NCBI GenBank assembly: GCA_018969785.1
Contig: JAGWXR010000004.1
Span: 1-41,910 of the forward strand
Origin: Alphaproteobacteria bacterium
GTDB lineage: Bacteria; Pseudomonadota; Alphaproteobacteria; Micropepsales; Micropepsaceae
DNA: 41,910 bases
Direction: 5' to 3'
In this document: one piece after another, positions 11,658-21,138 of the stretch
How the letters are laid out: the number at the start of each line of letters is the position of its first letter
Position numbering within the stretch: the stretch's first letter is position 1
Position numbers and translations under genes: made by a program
Notes under the pieces: model-generated
Told to the model about the DNA's origin: nothing
The model's database searches: none
What the model saw: the letters and a program-made list of their open reading frames with translations, nothing else

Positions 11658-12881
11658 TCACAAGGGCCGGATCTGGCTGTCGGCGACACGCAGGAACTGC
11701 GCGCGCCCCTCCAGCGCGGCAAACAGCGGCGCATCAGTCCCGGTCAGCCAGGCCTGCACGCCAAGCGCCTCGATCTCCTCGAAAAGCGCCCGTCGGCGGA
11801 CGTCATCGAGATGGGCAGCAACCTCGTCGAGCAGCAGCACGGGCTTTTCAGGCGCCCCCGGTGCCGGCAGCGACGCCGAGGCAAGCACGATCCGTATCAG
11901 CAGCGCCTTCTGCTCGCCCGTCGAGCAACTCTCCGCCGCCCGCCCCTTCTCGCGATGGGACACGAGGAAGTCGGTCGCATGCGGCCCGTCATGGGTGCGG
12001 CCCGCATCAAGGTCGCGGCCACGGTTCGCCCTCAGGCGCGCAAGGAAGGCATCCTCCACGTCAACGGCAGCATGGGTGCCCAGCCCCTGCTCGAGGAACC
12101 CCGACAGGGCCATGTCGGCGCGTGGAAACGGCGTGCTGCCCTGCAGGTCCATCGCCGCGGCCAGCTGCGCAAGGCCCGCAAGCCGCGAGGCCGACAGGGC
12201 AACACCTGTCTCGGCCATCGTCTGCTCAAGCGCCGAGAGCCAGCCATCTCCTGCACCACTGCGCAGGGCACCGATGCGCTCGCGCATGGCAGTCTCGTAG
12301 CGGGTCCAGCGCCGTGCATGGGTCGGGTCAAAGCTCGAGATCAGCCGGTCGAGGAAACGTCGCCGCTCCGAAACGCCTTCGACGAAGATCCTGTCCATCG
12401 CAGGAGAAAGCCAGGTCAGCCGCACGTGCTGTGCCAGCTCCGCGACGCCGGCAACCGGCACGCCGTCCATCCGCACGGTCCTCTTCGCGCTGTCGCCTTC
12501 ACCCTGCCCCGGCAGGAAGCCGACACCGACCTGGAACGAACTCTCCGACGCGTTGACCGTCGCCGAGATCGCCCAGGGCCGCTCTGCGGTACCATCGCCG
12601 CCACCGCGCGCCGGCATGCGGGACAATTCGCCAAGCCGGGCACCACGCAGGCCTCGCCCGGGCGAGAACATGGACAGGGCCTCCAGCACATTCGTCTTGC
12701 CCGCACCATTCGGCCCGACCAGCACGACATGCGCCCGGTCAACCTTCAGGTCCAGCATGCCATAGGACCGGAAATTGGTCAGCATCAGCCGCGTCACGGC
12801 GCATTGCAGCACCGCTTTGTGGGCCATCGCCACCATGGGCTCCCGGACACTCATCTGTGCAGCACCCTCGACCGTGCTCAC
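11658..12881 (-). CDS. recF: DNA replication/repair protein RecF
   Basis: LMLTNFRSYGMLDLKVDRAHVVLVGPNGAGKTNVLEALSMFSPGRGLRGARL (Walker A), C-terminal STGEQKALLIRIVLA and LLLDEVAAHLDD; exact start uncertain (GTG at 12881 overlapping dnaN, or an internal ATG). Confidence 0.95.
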   Translation of the reverse strand: MSTVEGAAQMSVREPMVAMAHKAVLQCAVTRLMLTNFRSYGMLDLKVDRAHVVLVGPNGAGKTNVLEALSMFSPGRGLRGARLGELSRMPARGGGDGTAERPWAISATVNASESSFQVGVGFLPGQGEGDSAKRTVRMDGVPVAGVAELAQHVRLTWLSPAMDRIFVEGVSERRRFLDRLISSFDPTHARRWTRYETAMRERIGALRSGAGDGWLSALEQTMAETGVALSASRLAGLAQLAAAMDLQGSTPFPRADMALSGFLEQGLGTHAAVDVEDAFLARLRANRGRDLDAGRTHDGPHATDFLVSHREKGRAAESCSTGEQKALLIRIVLASASLPAPGAPEKPVLLLDEVAAHLDDVRRRALFEEIEALGVQAWLTGTDAPLFAALEGRAQFLRVADSQIRPL

Positions 12882-13996
12882 ACCCGCATCGGCATGAGCA
12901 CGTAAAGCGCGGCATCGCCCTCGCTCTCGCGCACCAGTGTCGGCGATCCCGGATCCGAGAACAGGAATACCGCCGTCTCCCCGTCGATCCGCTCCAGGAT
13001 GTCCAGGATGTAGCGGGCGTTGAAGCCGATCTCCATCGCCGGATGCTGGTAACTGACCGGTATTTCCTCGGTGGCTGTGCCGGCTTCCGGGCTGACGACG
13101 CTCAGCACCAGCTTGCCCTTGTCGATGTTCAGGCGCACCGCGCGGGTCTTCTCGCTGGCAACAGCAGACACGCGGTCGACGGCAGCCTTGAGCTCGTCGC
13201 GATTGACCTCGAGCGCCTTGTCATTGCCGGTGGGAATGACGCGCTGGTAGTCCGGGAACGTGCCGTCGATGAGCTTCGAGGTCAGCGTCAGCGATGCAAG
13301 CTTGAAGCGCACCTTCGTGTCCGAGAGCGAAACCTCGACCTCGCTATCGGCATCCTCGAGCAGCTTTCGCACCTCGTTGATGGCCTTGCGCGGGATGATC
13401 ACGCCAGTGACTTCGTTGGCGCCCTTGGGCGCCGGCAGCTCGAACCGCGCAAGCCGGTGCCCATCCGTCGCAACCGCCTTCAGGAGCACCTTGCCCTTCT
13501 CGCCATGGGCATGCAGGTAGATGCCGTTCAGGTAGTGCCGCGTCTCCTCCGTCGACACCGCAAAGCGCGTCTTGTCGATGAGCGCGACGAGTTCGGGCAC
13601 GGAAAGCTTGAACATGTGCGGCAGCGTGCCGGGCGGCATCGCCGGGAAATCATCCTTTGGCAGCGCCTGCAACTGGAAGCGCGACCGGCCGGCCGACAGC
13701 ACCAGCCGCCCATCCGCCTCGGCGAATTCCAGCTGGACCTGCGCCCCCTCCGGCAACTTGCGCACGATGTCGTAGAGCGTATGCGCCGACACGGTCGTCG
13801 CACCGCCACGCGACACGTCGGCATCGACGGTCTCGACGACCTCGATATCCATGTCGGTCGCCGTCAGCGAAAGTTTGCCCTCCCGCGCCTGCAGGAGCAC
13901 GTTGGACAGGATGGGGATCGTGTTGCGTCGTTCGACGACGCTCTGCACGTGGTTCAGCGACTTGAGGAAGCTAGCCCGCTCGATCGTTATGCGCAT
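12878..13996 (-). CDS. dnaN: DNA polymerase III beta sliding clamp
   Basis: MRITIERASFLKSLNHVQSVVERRNTIPILSNVLL ... ALYVLMPMRV C-terminus. Confidence 0.98.
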   Translation of the reverse strand: MRITIERASFLKSLNHVQSVVERRNTIPILSNVLLQAREGKLSLTATDMDIEVVETVDADVSRGGATTVSAHTLYDIVRKLPEGAQVQLEFAEADGRLVLSAGRSRFQLQALPKDDFPAMPPGTLPHMFKLSVPELVALIDKTRFAVSTEETRHYLNGIYLHAHGEKGKVLLKAVATDGHRLARFELPAPKGANEVTGVIIPRKAINEVRKLLEDADSEVEVSLSDTKVRFKLASLTLTSKLIDGTFPDYQRVIPTGNDKALEVNRDELKAAVDRVSAVASEKTRAVRLNIDKGKLVLSVVSPEAGTATEEIPVSYQHPAMEIGFNARYILDILERIDGETAVFLFSDPGSPTLVRESEGDAALYVLMPMRV

Positions 13997-14117
13997 TGCC
14001 GGTTCCGGAGTTAGGCCTGATTGGAGGGACGCGCCGCGGGCGCAATAAGGCCCGGGCCCGCGCGAGGGGAAACCGGCGCCAGATTTCGCGGCACTGCAAC
14101 GCGTGATTATAACGGTT

Positions 14118-14158
14118 TACGGCGCCCCAAGGGAACAGAAATCGTCCCCGGGGCGCCG
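14118..14158. terminator. Inverted repeat downstream of dnaA (possible terminator or structure)
   Basis: 10-bp perfect arms ACGGCGCCCC / GGGGCGCCGT separated by 21 nt; no clear U-tract on the minus strand. Confidence 0.4.
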
Positions 14159-14174
14159 TTTGTACTAAGGATAT

Positions 14175-14192
14175 AAGCTGTTGATACAGCTT
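14175..14192. repeat. Short perfect hairpin AAGCTGT-TGAT-ACAGCTT next to the dnaA stop
   Basis: 7-bp perfect stem with 4-nt loop. Confidence 0.5.
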
Positions 14193-14198
14193 GTCTTT

Positions 14199-15668
14199 CT
14201 AGCCCTGAGCGTCCCTGGAAGGACCCTCGCCGCCGGAAGGCGGGCGCGGAGGGGTCGTACCGCCGTCAACCGGCCAGTTCCGGATCGAAAGACGAAGCCG
14301 CTCGACCTCCTCGGCAAACGTCGGATCGATGCTCGTCAACCGCTGGATCGTCTCCACCGCATGCATCACCGTCGTGTGGTCGCGGTTGCCGAACCGGCGC
14401 CCGATCTCCGGATAGGACCGGGGCGTCAGCAGGCGTGCCAGGTACATCGCGATCTGGCGCGGCCTGACGATCGAGCGCGAGCGGTTGGGTGACTCAAGCT
14501 CGGCCACCTTGAGCCCGTAGTGCTCCGCAACCTTCTTCTTGATCTCCTCGATCGTCACCCGCCGGTCATAGGCCCGCAGGAAATCTGCGAGCCAGACATT
14601 GAGGTTCTCGATCGTCACCGGGCGAGAGCCATCGCTGCTCTGGGTCACGACCCGCGTCAGCGCACCCTCGAGCTCCCGCGTGTTGGTCGCGATGCGCTGC
14701 GCCATGAAGTGCGCAGCCTCCGAATTCAGCACGAAGCCCGGCCGCTCCTTGGCCATCTGCCGCGCCTTCGACTCCAGGATCGCAAGCCGCAGTTCGAAAT
14801 CCGTCGCCTGGATTTCGATCGACGCCCCGCTCATGAGGCGCGAGCGCGCGCGGTCCGACATGCTCTCGAAAAGCGACGGCGAGCGGTCGGCCGACAGGAT
14901 GATCTGCTTCTGCTGGTCAAGCAGCGAGTCGAGCGCAGCGACAAGCTCTTCCTGCGTGGCTTCCTTGCCGATGAGGAAATGAAGGTCGTCGATCAGCAGC
15001 ACGTCGACGTTGCGAACCAGGTTCTTGAAAGACAGCGTGTCATTGGCCTTGATGGCCGTGATGAACAGCCGCATGAAGTTCTCGGCAGAAATCAGCATCA
15101 CCCGCAGGCTGGGATTGCGCAGCAGCTTCTGGCGGGCGATCGCATGCATGAGGTGGCTCTTGCCAAGCCCCGTCGCCCCGAACAGGAACAGCGGATTGGC
15201 AACCGGAACGTCACTCTCGGCAACACGGCGCGCCTCATGGAAGGCAATCTGGTTTGTCCGCCCGATCACGAAGCTCTCGAACGTATAGGCGGGATTGAGC
15301 GGGGAGGAACCCTCCACCAGCGGAAGCTCGACCGGGAGCACGTCGGCGGTCGTGGGGCGCACCGGGTTCACCGGCTGCGCCGCCCGCGGGCGCATGTCGA
15401 CGACGAATTCCACCGCACCGAAGGCAGGGATCATTTCCGCGATCATGTTGGCGATGCGCTCGCCATGGCCTTCCACGATCTTGTCACGCTCGAAATGGCT
15501 GTTGCAGGCGATCACGACGCGGCCATCCTTGGCCGCCACAAGCCTGAGCGGATCAATCCAGTACTGGAAACGCTGCGCGCCAAGCTCCAGCTTCAGACGC
15601 TCGCGCACGCGCTGCCACACAACCTCGACTTGATCTGCGACGGGGGATTTTGCTTCCTGAGAGGTCAC
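14199..15668 (-). CDS. dnaA: Chromosomal replication initiator DnaA
   Basis: NPLFLFGATGLGKSHLMHAIA, VDVLLIDDLHFLIGKEATQEE, and C-terminal RPRQIAMYLARLLTPRSYPEIGRRFGNRDHTTVMHAVETI. Confidence 0.98.
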   Translation of the reverse strand: MTSQEAKSPVADQVEVVWQRVRERLKLELGAQRFQYWIDPLRLVAAKDGRVVIACNSHFERDKIVEGHGERIANMIAEMIPAFGAVEFVVDMRPRAAQPVNPVRPTTADVLPVELPLVEGSSPLNPAYTFESFVIGRTNQIAFHEARRVAESDVPVANPLFLFGATGLGKSHLMHAIARQKLLRNPSLRVMLISAENFMRLFITAIKANDTLSFKNLVRNVDVLLIDDLHFLIGKEATQEELVAALDSLLDQQKQIILSADRSPSLFESMSDRARSRLMSGASIEIQATDFELRLAILESKARQMAKERPGFVLNSEAAHFMAQRIATNTRELEGALTRVVTQSSDGSRPVTIENLNVWLADFLRAYDRRVTIEEIKKKVAEHYGLKVAELESPNRSRSIVRPRQIAMYLARLLTPRSYPEIGRRFGNRDHTTVMHAVETIQRLTSIDPTFAEEVERLRLSIRNWPVDGGTTPPRPPSGGEGPSRDAQG

Positions 15669-16475
15669 TTTTCTTTTTCCCTTCTATTGCATTGCCTCTT
15701 CGGCCTCGCAGCGTCGGGAAGCTACATTTTCCCGCACCGGCAAAGGCCGCTTACTGTCTGCACGTCTCGCGGAGGCGCAGGCCTTCACCTGTCCAAAGGA
15801 CCCCTTCCACCGGGTCCATCCGCCTTCTGCTGGGAAATGAAGGCCGGACCACCACCCGACCAACACGAACGCCCCAAAACTCGAACCTTCCGGCCTTTAC
15901 GCCCTGCCCTTGTCGGAAAGACGGGCAGAACCGGACACAAGACGACTTCCTGCTGCCCGACACGCAGGCAACACTGACCTTCCGCGGCGAACACGCCACG
16001 AAGCTTCAACGCGATACCCTGGATTGTTGCCCGGACCGGGCGATGAACTAGAAGACTGCAGGAAGCGAAACACGGCTTCCAAACACACCCACCGAACGAA
16101 CTGGAACCACTGTTTTTGTCATTGGCTTAATCCGCGTTCCAAGCGACTGTTTAACCATAATCCAACATCCCGACGCGTATCAAGAAGAATTTGCGAAACG
16201 GAATCCCCGAAACGCTTGAGCGCGTCATTAAATGCGATTCACGGTGATGAAGATCCAACACTGTGAATGCGCACATGGCGCGCACGCCACATAGAAAAAC
16301 ACAGGCGTTTCTTGCGACAGGAGAAATCTAGGCGCGCGCCACATCATGGTCAATGTGGCAATGCTGTAATTAGTCCGTATACGGATCAACAACAGAAGGA
16401 CAGACGCAACGCAACGTGCGTTAAGGCGCACATCGTGCCGATGAATTGGGCAGCACCCGCACGACCTGAAAAGAG

Positions 16476-16513
16476 AAACCCCCGCAGCACCGTCGGGCGC
16501 TGCGGGGGTTTTT
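16476..16513 (-). terminator. Rho-independent terminator after rpsT
   Basis: 13-bp perfect stem AAACCCCCGCAGC / GCTGCGGGGGTTT with 10-nt loop, palindromic and U-flanked, downstream of the rpsT stop on the minus strand. Confidence 0.85.
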
Positions 16514-16560
16514 CAGTCTGTCCCGGATGCGGCCCCCGGAGGGAGCCGGACCGAAAGCCT

Positions 16561-16833
16561 TCAGGCCTTCTTCGTCATGGACCGGACCCGGCGGGTCAGG
16601 CGCGACACCTTGCGCGCCGCCGCACGCTTGTGCAGCACGCGCTTGTTGGCGCCACGAACGAGTTCGGGTTCGGCCGCGCGAAGGGCTGCCGCGGCCGCAT
16701 TGGCGTCGCCGCTGGCGATGGCTTCCTCGACATTGCGTACGAAGGTACGAACACGGCTCTTGCGGGCGACGTTCACAGCCTCGCGCCGCTTGGATTTGCG
16801 CGCGGCTTTCGCGGCTGAACGGATATTCGCCAT
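16561..16833 (-). CDS. rpsT: 30S ribosomal protein S20
   Basis: [39 protein letters not shown]... [20 protein letters not shown]. Confidence 0.97.
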   Translation of the reverse strand: MANIRSAAKAARKSKRREAVNVARKSRVRTFVRNVEEAIASGDANAAAAALRAAEPELVRGANKRVLHKRAAARKVSRLTRRVRSMTKKA

Positions 16834-16880
16834 ATGGATGATCTCCTGGAAAGGCTTGCCCTGAGGCTCAGAGGGCGAAG

Positions 16881-16910
16881 CTTATAGACAGGGGCGCCGG
16901 ACCCCGTCAA
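16881..16910 (-). promoter_or_regulatory. Sigma70-like promoter for rpsT
   Basis: Minus strand TTGACG - 18 nt - TATAAG. Confidence 0.55.
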
Positions 16911-16931
16911 CCGCGAAGAGTTGCCGCGCCT

Positions 16932-17708
16932 TCAGCGGTGCTCGAACTTGGCTTTCCGCTTCTCGATGAAGGCCGCCATGCCTTCCTTTTGGTCTGCCGT
17001 GGCGAACATGGAATGGAAGACCCGCCGCTCGAAGAGAACCCCCTCGGACAGGGTGGTCTCGTAGGAACGGTTAATGGTCTCCTTGGTCATCATGGCGATG
17101 GGCATGGACATCTCGGCGATTGTATCGGCCGCCTTCAATGCCTCCGCCAGGAGATCGGCCACCGGCACAACCCGGCTCACCAGGCCCGAACGTTCCGCTT
17201 CGGCCGCATCCATCATCCGCCCGGTCAGGCACATTTCCATGGCCTTCGACTTGCCGATGAAACGCGTCAGCCTCTGGGTGCCGCCAATCCCGGGCATGAC
17301 CCCAAGCTTGATCTCGGGCTGGCCGAACTTGGCATTGTCTCCGGCAATGATGAAGTCGCACATCATGGCAAGCTCGCACCCCCCGCCAAGGGCGAACCCG
17401 GCCACCGCCGCGATGACAGGCTTGCGGCATCGCGCCACGCGCTCGTGGTGGGTGGTGATGAAGTCCTCGCCAAAGGCCTCCATGTAGGTCTTGGGCTGCA
17501 TCTCCTTGATGTCGGCGCCCGCGGCAAAGGCCTTCTCCGAACCCGTGATCACGATGCAACGGATCGCAGCGTCCCGTTCGGCGGCATCAAGTGCCGTGCT
17601 CAACTCCTGCATCAACTGGGTGTTCAGCGCATTCAGCGCCTGCGGCCGGTTCAGCGTGATCAGCCCGACCGCGCCACGAACGTCATATTTGATGGTCTCA
17701 TAGCTCAT
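16932..17708 (-). CDS. Enoyl-CoA hydratase/isomerase family protein
   Basis: [75 protein letters not shown] crotonase motifs. Confidence 0.95.
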   Translation of the reverse strand: MSYETIKYDVRGAVGLITLNRPQALNALNTQLMQELSTALDAAERDAAIRCIVITGSEKAFAAGADIKEMQPKTYMEAFGEDFITTHHERVARCRKPVIAAVAGFALGGGCELAMMCDFIIAGDNAKFGQPEIKLGVMPGIGGTQRLTRFIGKSKAMEMCLTGRMMDAAEAERSGLVSRVVPVADLLAEALKAADTIAEMSMPIAMMTKETINRSYETTLSEGVLFERRVFHSMFATADQKEGMAAFIEKRKAKFEHR

Positions 17709-17788
17709 CCGCGCACCCGTCCTGTTGACGCCGGCGGTTTAGCGCGTCCCCACGAACCCGACAAGCCGAGGCCTGTCACATTTCCCGC

Positions 17789-18634
17789 TCAGCGCTGGCA
17801 CCCGCTGCAGAAGAACGTGGACCGTCCGGCCTGCACGATCCGGCGAACCGGCGCCCCGCAGCGCCGGCACGCCTCGCCTTCCCGGTCATAGACATCGAAC
17901 CGGTGCTGGAAATAGCCAAGCTCCCCGCTCGTGTCCTTGAAGTCGCGCAGCGTCGATCCGCCGGCAAGGATGGCCTCCTCGAGGACGGCCTTTATGTCAG
18001 GCACCAGCCGCTCGGTCCGCGCCAGCCGGACGGTCGAAGCCTGCCGCCGCGGCGAAATCCCGGCGCGGAACAGCGCCTCGCACACATAGATGTTGCCAAG
18101 CCCCGCAACCACGCGCTGGTCGAGCAGGGCTGACTTTATGGGGGTTCGCTTGCCCTCCAGCCGTGCCGCCAGCAAGGCGCCGTCAAACGCCTCCGAGAGC
18201 GGTTCTGGCCCGATCGCGCGCAGCAACCGGTGCGTGGCCAGATGCGCCTCCGGAACAAGGTCCATGCTCCCGAAGCGGCGGTGGTCTGTATAGACGACCC
18301 GTGCACCCGCATCGGTCAGGAACTCGACATGGTCATGTTTTCCCGGCGGCGCGCCAGCGTGCACGAAACGGCCGACCCCCTGCCCCTCGATCTGGAAGCG
18401 CCCGGACATTCCCAGATGGATGAGCAGCACCTCCCCGTTGTCCAGATGGGCCAGGATGTACTTTGCCCGCCGGCTGAGCCTCAGGACGCGCCGGCCCGTT
18501 AACCGTGCGGCAAAGTTCTTGGGTAAAGGAAAGCGCAGGTCATTCCGGCGCGCGAGCACGCGTGCCAGCACCCGTCCCTCAAGGACGGGCTCCAGGCCAC
18601 GTCGAACCGTTTCAACTTCGGGTAATTCAGGCAT
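17789..18634 (-). CDS. mutM: Formamidopyrimidine-DNA glycosylase
   Basis: Starts [21 protein letters not shown]-terminal zinc finger [26 protein letters not shown]. Confidence 0.97.
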   Translation of the reverse strand: MPELPEVETVRRGLEPVLEGRVLARVLARRNDLRFPLPKNFAARLTGRRVLRLSRRAKYILAHLDNGEVLLIHLGMSGRFQIEGQGVGRFVHAGAPPGKHDHVEFLTDAGARVVYTDHRRFGSMDLVPEAHLATHRLLRAIGPEPLSEAFDGALLAARLEGKRTPIKSALLDQRVVAGLGNIYVCEALFRAGISPRRQASTVRLARTERLVPDIKAVLEEAILAGGSTLRDFKDTSGELGYFQHRFDVYDREGEACRRCGAPVRRIVQAGRSTFFCSGCQR

Positions 18635-18692
18635 GGGACGCAGTGTAGCGTGGCAGCCACCTGAAAGAGAGACTAGAGTGTAACCGAAAGCC

Positions 18693-19454
18693 ATGAAAGA
18701 CAGGGAACCAACTGCGAGTTTCGGATTCCGCGATGTGCCGGAGGCCGACAAGTCGCGCCTTGTCGGCGAGATCTTCACCTCCGTCGCAAGCCGCTACGAC
18801 GTCATGAACGACCTGATGTCGATGGGCATCCATCGCATCTGGAAGGACGCCCTGATCGACTGGCTCGCCCCGACACCCGCCATGCAGCTGCTCGATGTCG
18901 CAGGCGGCACCGGCGACATCGCCTTCCGCTTCCTCGACCGCCTCGGGGCCCGCGCCAGCACGGCGCACGCAACAGTCTGCGACATCAACGAAGGGATGCT
19001 GGGCGTCGGCCGCCAGCGCAGCCGCCAGCGCCACCTCGAGAGCCGGGTCACCTTTGCCTGCGGCGACGCCGAGCAGTTGCCGATGGCGGACGCGAGTTTC
19101 GACGCCTATACCATCGCCTTCGGCATCCGCAACGTGACCCACATCGACCGCGCCCTGAAGGAAGCCCGTCGCGTGCTGAAGCCCCGCGGCCATTTCCTCT
19201 GCCTCGAATTCTCGAAGGTTGACGACCCGCTGCTGGGCCGCCTCTACGACCTTTGGTCCTTCAACGTCATGCCGGCGATCGGCCAGGCGGTAACCAATGA
19301 CAGGGCGGCTTACGAGTACCTGGTCGAGTCGATCCGCCGCTTCCCCTCGCGCGAGGATTTCGCCGCGATGATCGACGCGGCAGGCTTCAAGCGCACGAAG
19401 TGGCGTGAACTCACGGCTGGCGTGGTGACGATCCATTCCGCATGGGCGGATTGA
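18693..19454 (+). CDS. ubiE: Ubiquinone/menaquinone biosynthesis C-methyltransferase
   Basis: [61 protein letters not shown]. Confidence 0.97.
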   Translation: MKDREPTASFGFRDVPEADKSRLVGEIFTSVASRYDVMNDLMSMGIHRIWKDALIDWLAPTPAMQLLDVAGGTGDIAFRFLDRLGARASTAHATVCDINEGMLGVGRQRSRQRHLESRVTFACGDAEQLPMADASFDAYTIAFGIRNVTHIDRALKEARRVLKPRGHFLCLEFSKVDDPLLGRLYDLWSFNVMPAIGQAVTNDRAAYEYLVESIRRFPSREDFAAMIDAAGFKRTKWRELTAGVVTIHSAWAD

Positions 19455-19455
19455 G

Positions 19456-21030
19456 ATGCTGGGTATCTTCCAGAAACTCGTCCGCCTCTCGAGGGGCGCG
19501 CGCGTCCTCGCGAAGCACGGCGTCCTTCCGCCGGAAGAATGGCTTCCGCTCACGCCGCCACCCGTACGCTTCCTCGCGCGGTTCGTGCCAAGGGGTCGTG
19601 CCGCCGGCACGGGCCGCAGCGGCGAACGCCTCGCAAGGGCATTCACCGAATTGGGGCCCTCCTACATCAAGGCGGGACAGTTCCTTGCGACCCGCCCCGA
19701 CGTCATAGGTCCCGCCATTGCAACCGACCTCTCGGAACTCCAGGACCGCCTGCCGCCCTTTTCCCTCAGCCAGGCGCGCGCCATCCTCGCAGCTGAACTC
19801 GGCGAAGAAAAACTGGCGCGTCTCGGCACGCTTGGCGACGCCGTTGCAGCAGCCTCGATCGCGCAGGTCCACAAGGTAACCCTTGCACCATCATCTGAAG
19901 CCGTGGCCCCCCGGAGCCTTGCCATCAAGATCCTGCGACCCGAAGTCGAAGCCGAGTTTGCTCGCGACCTGTCCGCCTTCGCCTGGGCCGCCCGCCAGGT
20001 AGAACGTCTGGGCAGCGAGGCAAGGCGCCTGAAACCGCGCGCCTTCGTCGACACGCTGGCGCGCTCTGTCGCCCTCGAGATGGATCTGCGCCTCGAAGCC
20101 GCTGCGGCAGACGAAATGCGCGTCAACTCCCTCCACGACCCGGACCTGCGCGTTCCCGCGGTCGACTGGGACTTTACCTCGAGGCGCGTGCTGGCAACGG
20201 AATGGATCGACGGCACGCCCTTGCGAAACCGCGAAGCCCTTCTGGCCCAGGGCCACGATCTCAAGCGACTGGCGACGAACCTGATACAGGCCTTCCTGCG
20301 CCACGCCTTGCGCGACGGGTTCTTCCACGCTGACATGCATCCGGGAAACCTGTTCGTCGACGCATCCGGAAAGATCGTGGTCGTCGATTTCGGGATCATG
20401 GGACGCCTCGATCCGCAGCTGCGCCGCTTCATGGCCGAAACCCTCGCCGGCTTCCTCGCCCGCGACTATCACCGCGTCGCACGGGTCCATCTCGAGATCG
20501 GCTTCGTCCCGCCGCATCACGCCGTCGAGGACTTTGCGCAGGCGCTGCGTGCCATCGGAGAGCCGATCTTCGGCCGGCCCGCGTCGAACATGTCGATGGC
20601 GCGCCTGCTCGGCCAGCTCTTCGAGGTCACCCGCCTCTTCGACATGCCCATGCAGCCCCAGCTCGTCATGCTCCAGAAGACGATGGTTGTCGTCGAAGGC
20701 GTGGCCCGTCAGCTGGACCCCGAGCACTCGATCTGGGAGGCAGCCCGGCCCGTGATCGAGCGCTGGATGATCGACAGCATCGGCCCGGAGGCCCGCCTGA
20801 GGGACGCATCCGCCGGCATCGCGTCGCTGGGCCGGGCCGTCGCAGCCCTGCCCGAAGCCCTGCAGAGGGCCGCCCGGATCGCCACGGAGCTTCAGGAAGG
20901 CGGCATACGCCTTCACCCCGACAGCGCGAGGGCCATCGGGGAAGCCCGGCCACAGGCCCTTCATTGGAGCTCGCCCGTGCCCTGGATCGTTCTGCTGGCG
21001 CTTGTAATCGCCGGCTTCGCGATTATCTAG
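19456..21030 (+). CDS. ubiB: UbiB-family atypical kinase (ubiquinone biosynthesis)
   Basis: LGPSYIKAGQFLATRPDVIG and GFFHADMHPGNLFVDASGKIVVVDFGIMGRL motifs. Confidence 0.95.
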   Translation: MLGIFQKLVRLSRGARVLAKHGVLPPEEWLPLTPPPVRFLARFVPRGRAAGTGRSGERLARAFTELGPSYIKAGQFLATRPDVIGPAIATDLSELQDRLPPFSLSQARAILAAELGEEKLARLGTLGDAVAAASIAQVHKVTLAPSSEAVAPRSLAIKILRPEVEAEFARDLSAFAWAARQVERLGSEARRLKPRAFVDTLARSVALEMDLRLEAAAADEMRVNSLHDPDLRVPAVDWDFTSRRVLATEWIDGTPLRNREALLAQGHDLKRLATNLIQAFLRHALRDGFFHADMHPGNLFVDASGKIVVVDFGIMGRLDPQLRRFMAETLAGFLARDYHRVARVHLEIGFVPPHHAVEDFAQALRAIGEPIFGRPASNMSMARLLGQLFEVTRLFDMPMQPQLVMLQKTMVVVEGVARQLDPEHSIWEAARPVIERWMIDSIGPEARLRDASAGIASLGRAVAALPEALQRAARIATELQEGGIRLHPDSARAIGEARPQALHWSSPVPWIVLLALVIAGFAII

Positions 21031-21138
21031 GTTTCGCGGGAATTTGGGTGCGATTAACCAATCCACACACAATTTTCACATTCGGGATCGTGGAACAGCT
21101 ATAGTCCGGCTGTTTCATCGTGAATAGGATCGAACGCA

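Noticed and set aside
14520-15977. 485-aa plus-strand ORF opposite dnaA, and 385-aa plus ORF 12857-14014 opposite dnaN
   Set aside because: Antisense shadow ORFs of confident dnaA and dnaN genes, with no domain-like sequence.
16201-16240. Two GANTC (CcrM) sites, GAATC at 16201 and GATTC at 16236, upstream of dnaA
   Set aside because: About three GANTC sites are expected by chance in a 890-bp region at this GC content, so two are not an enrichment.
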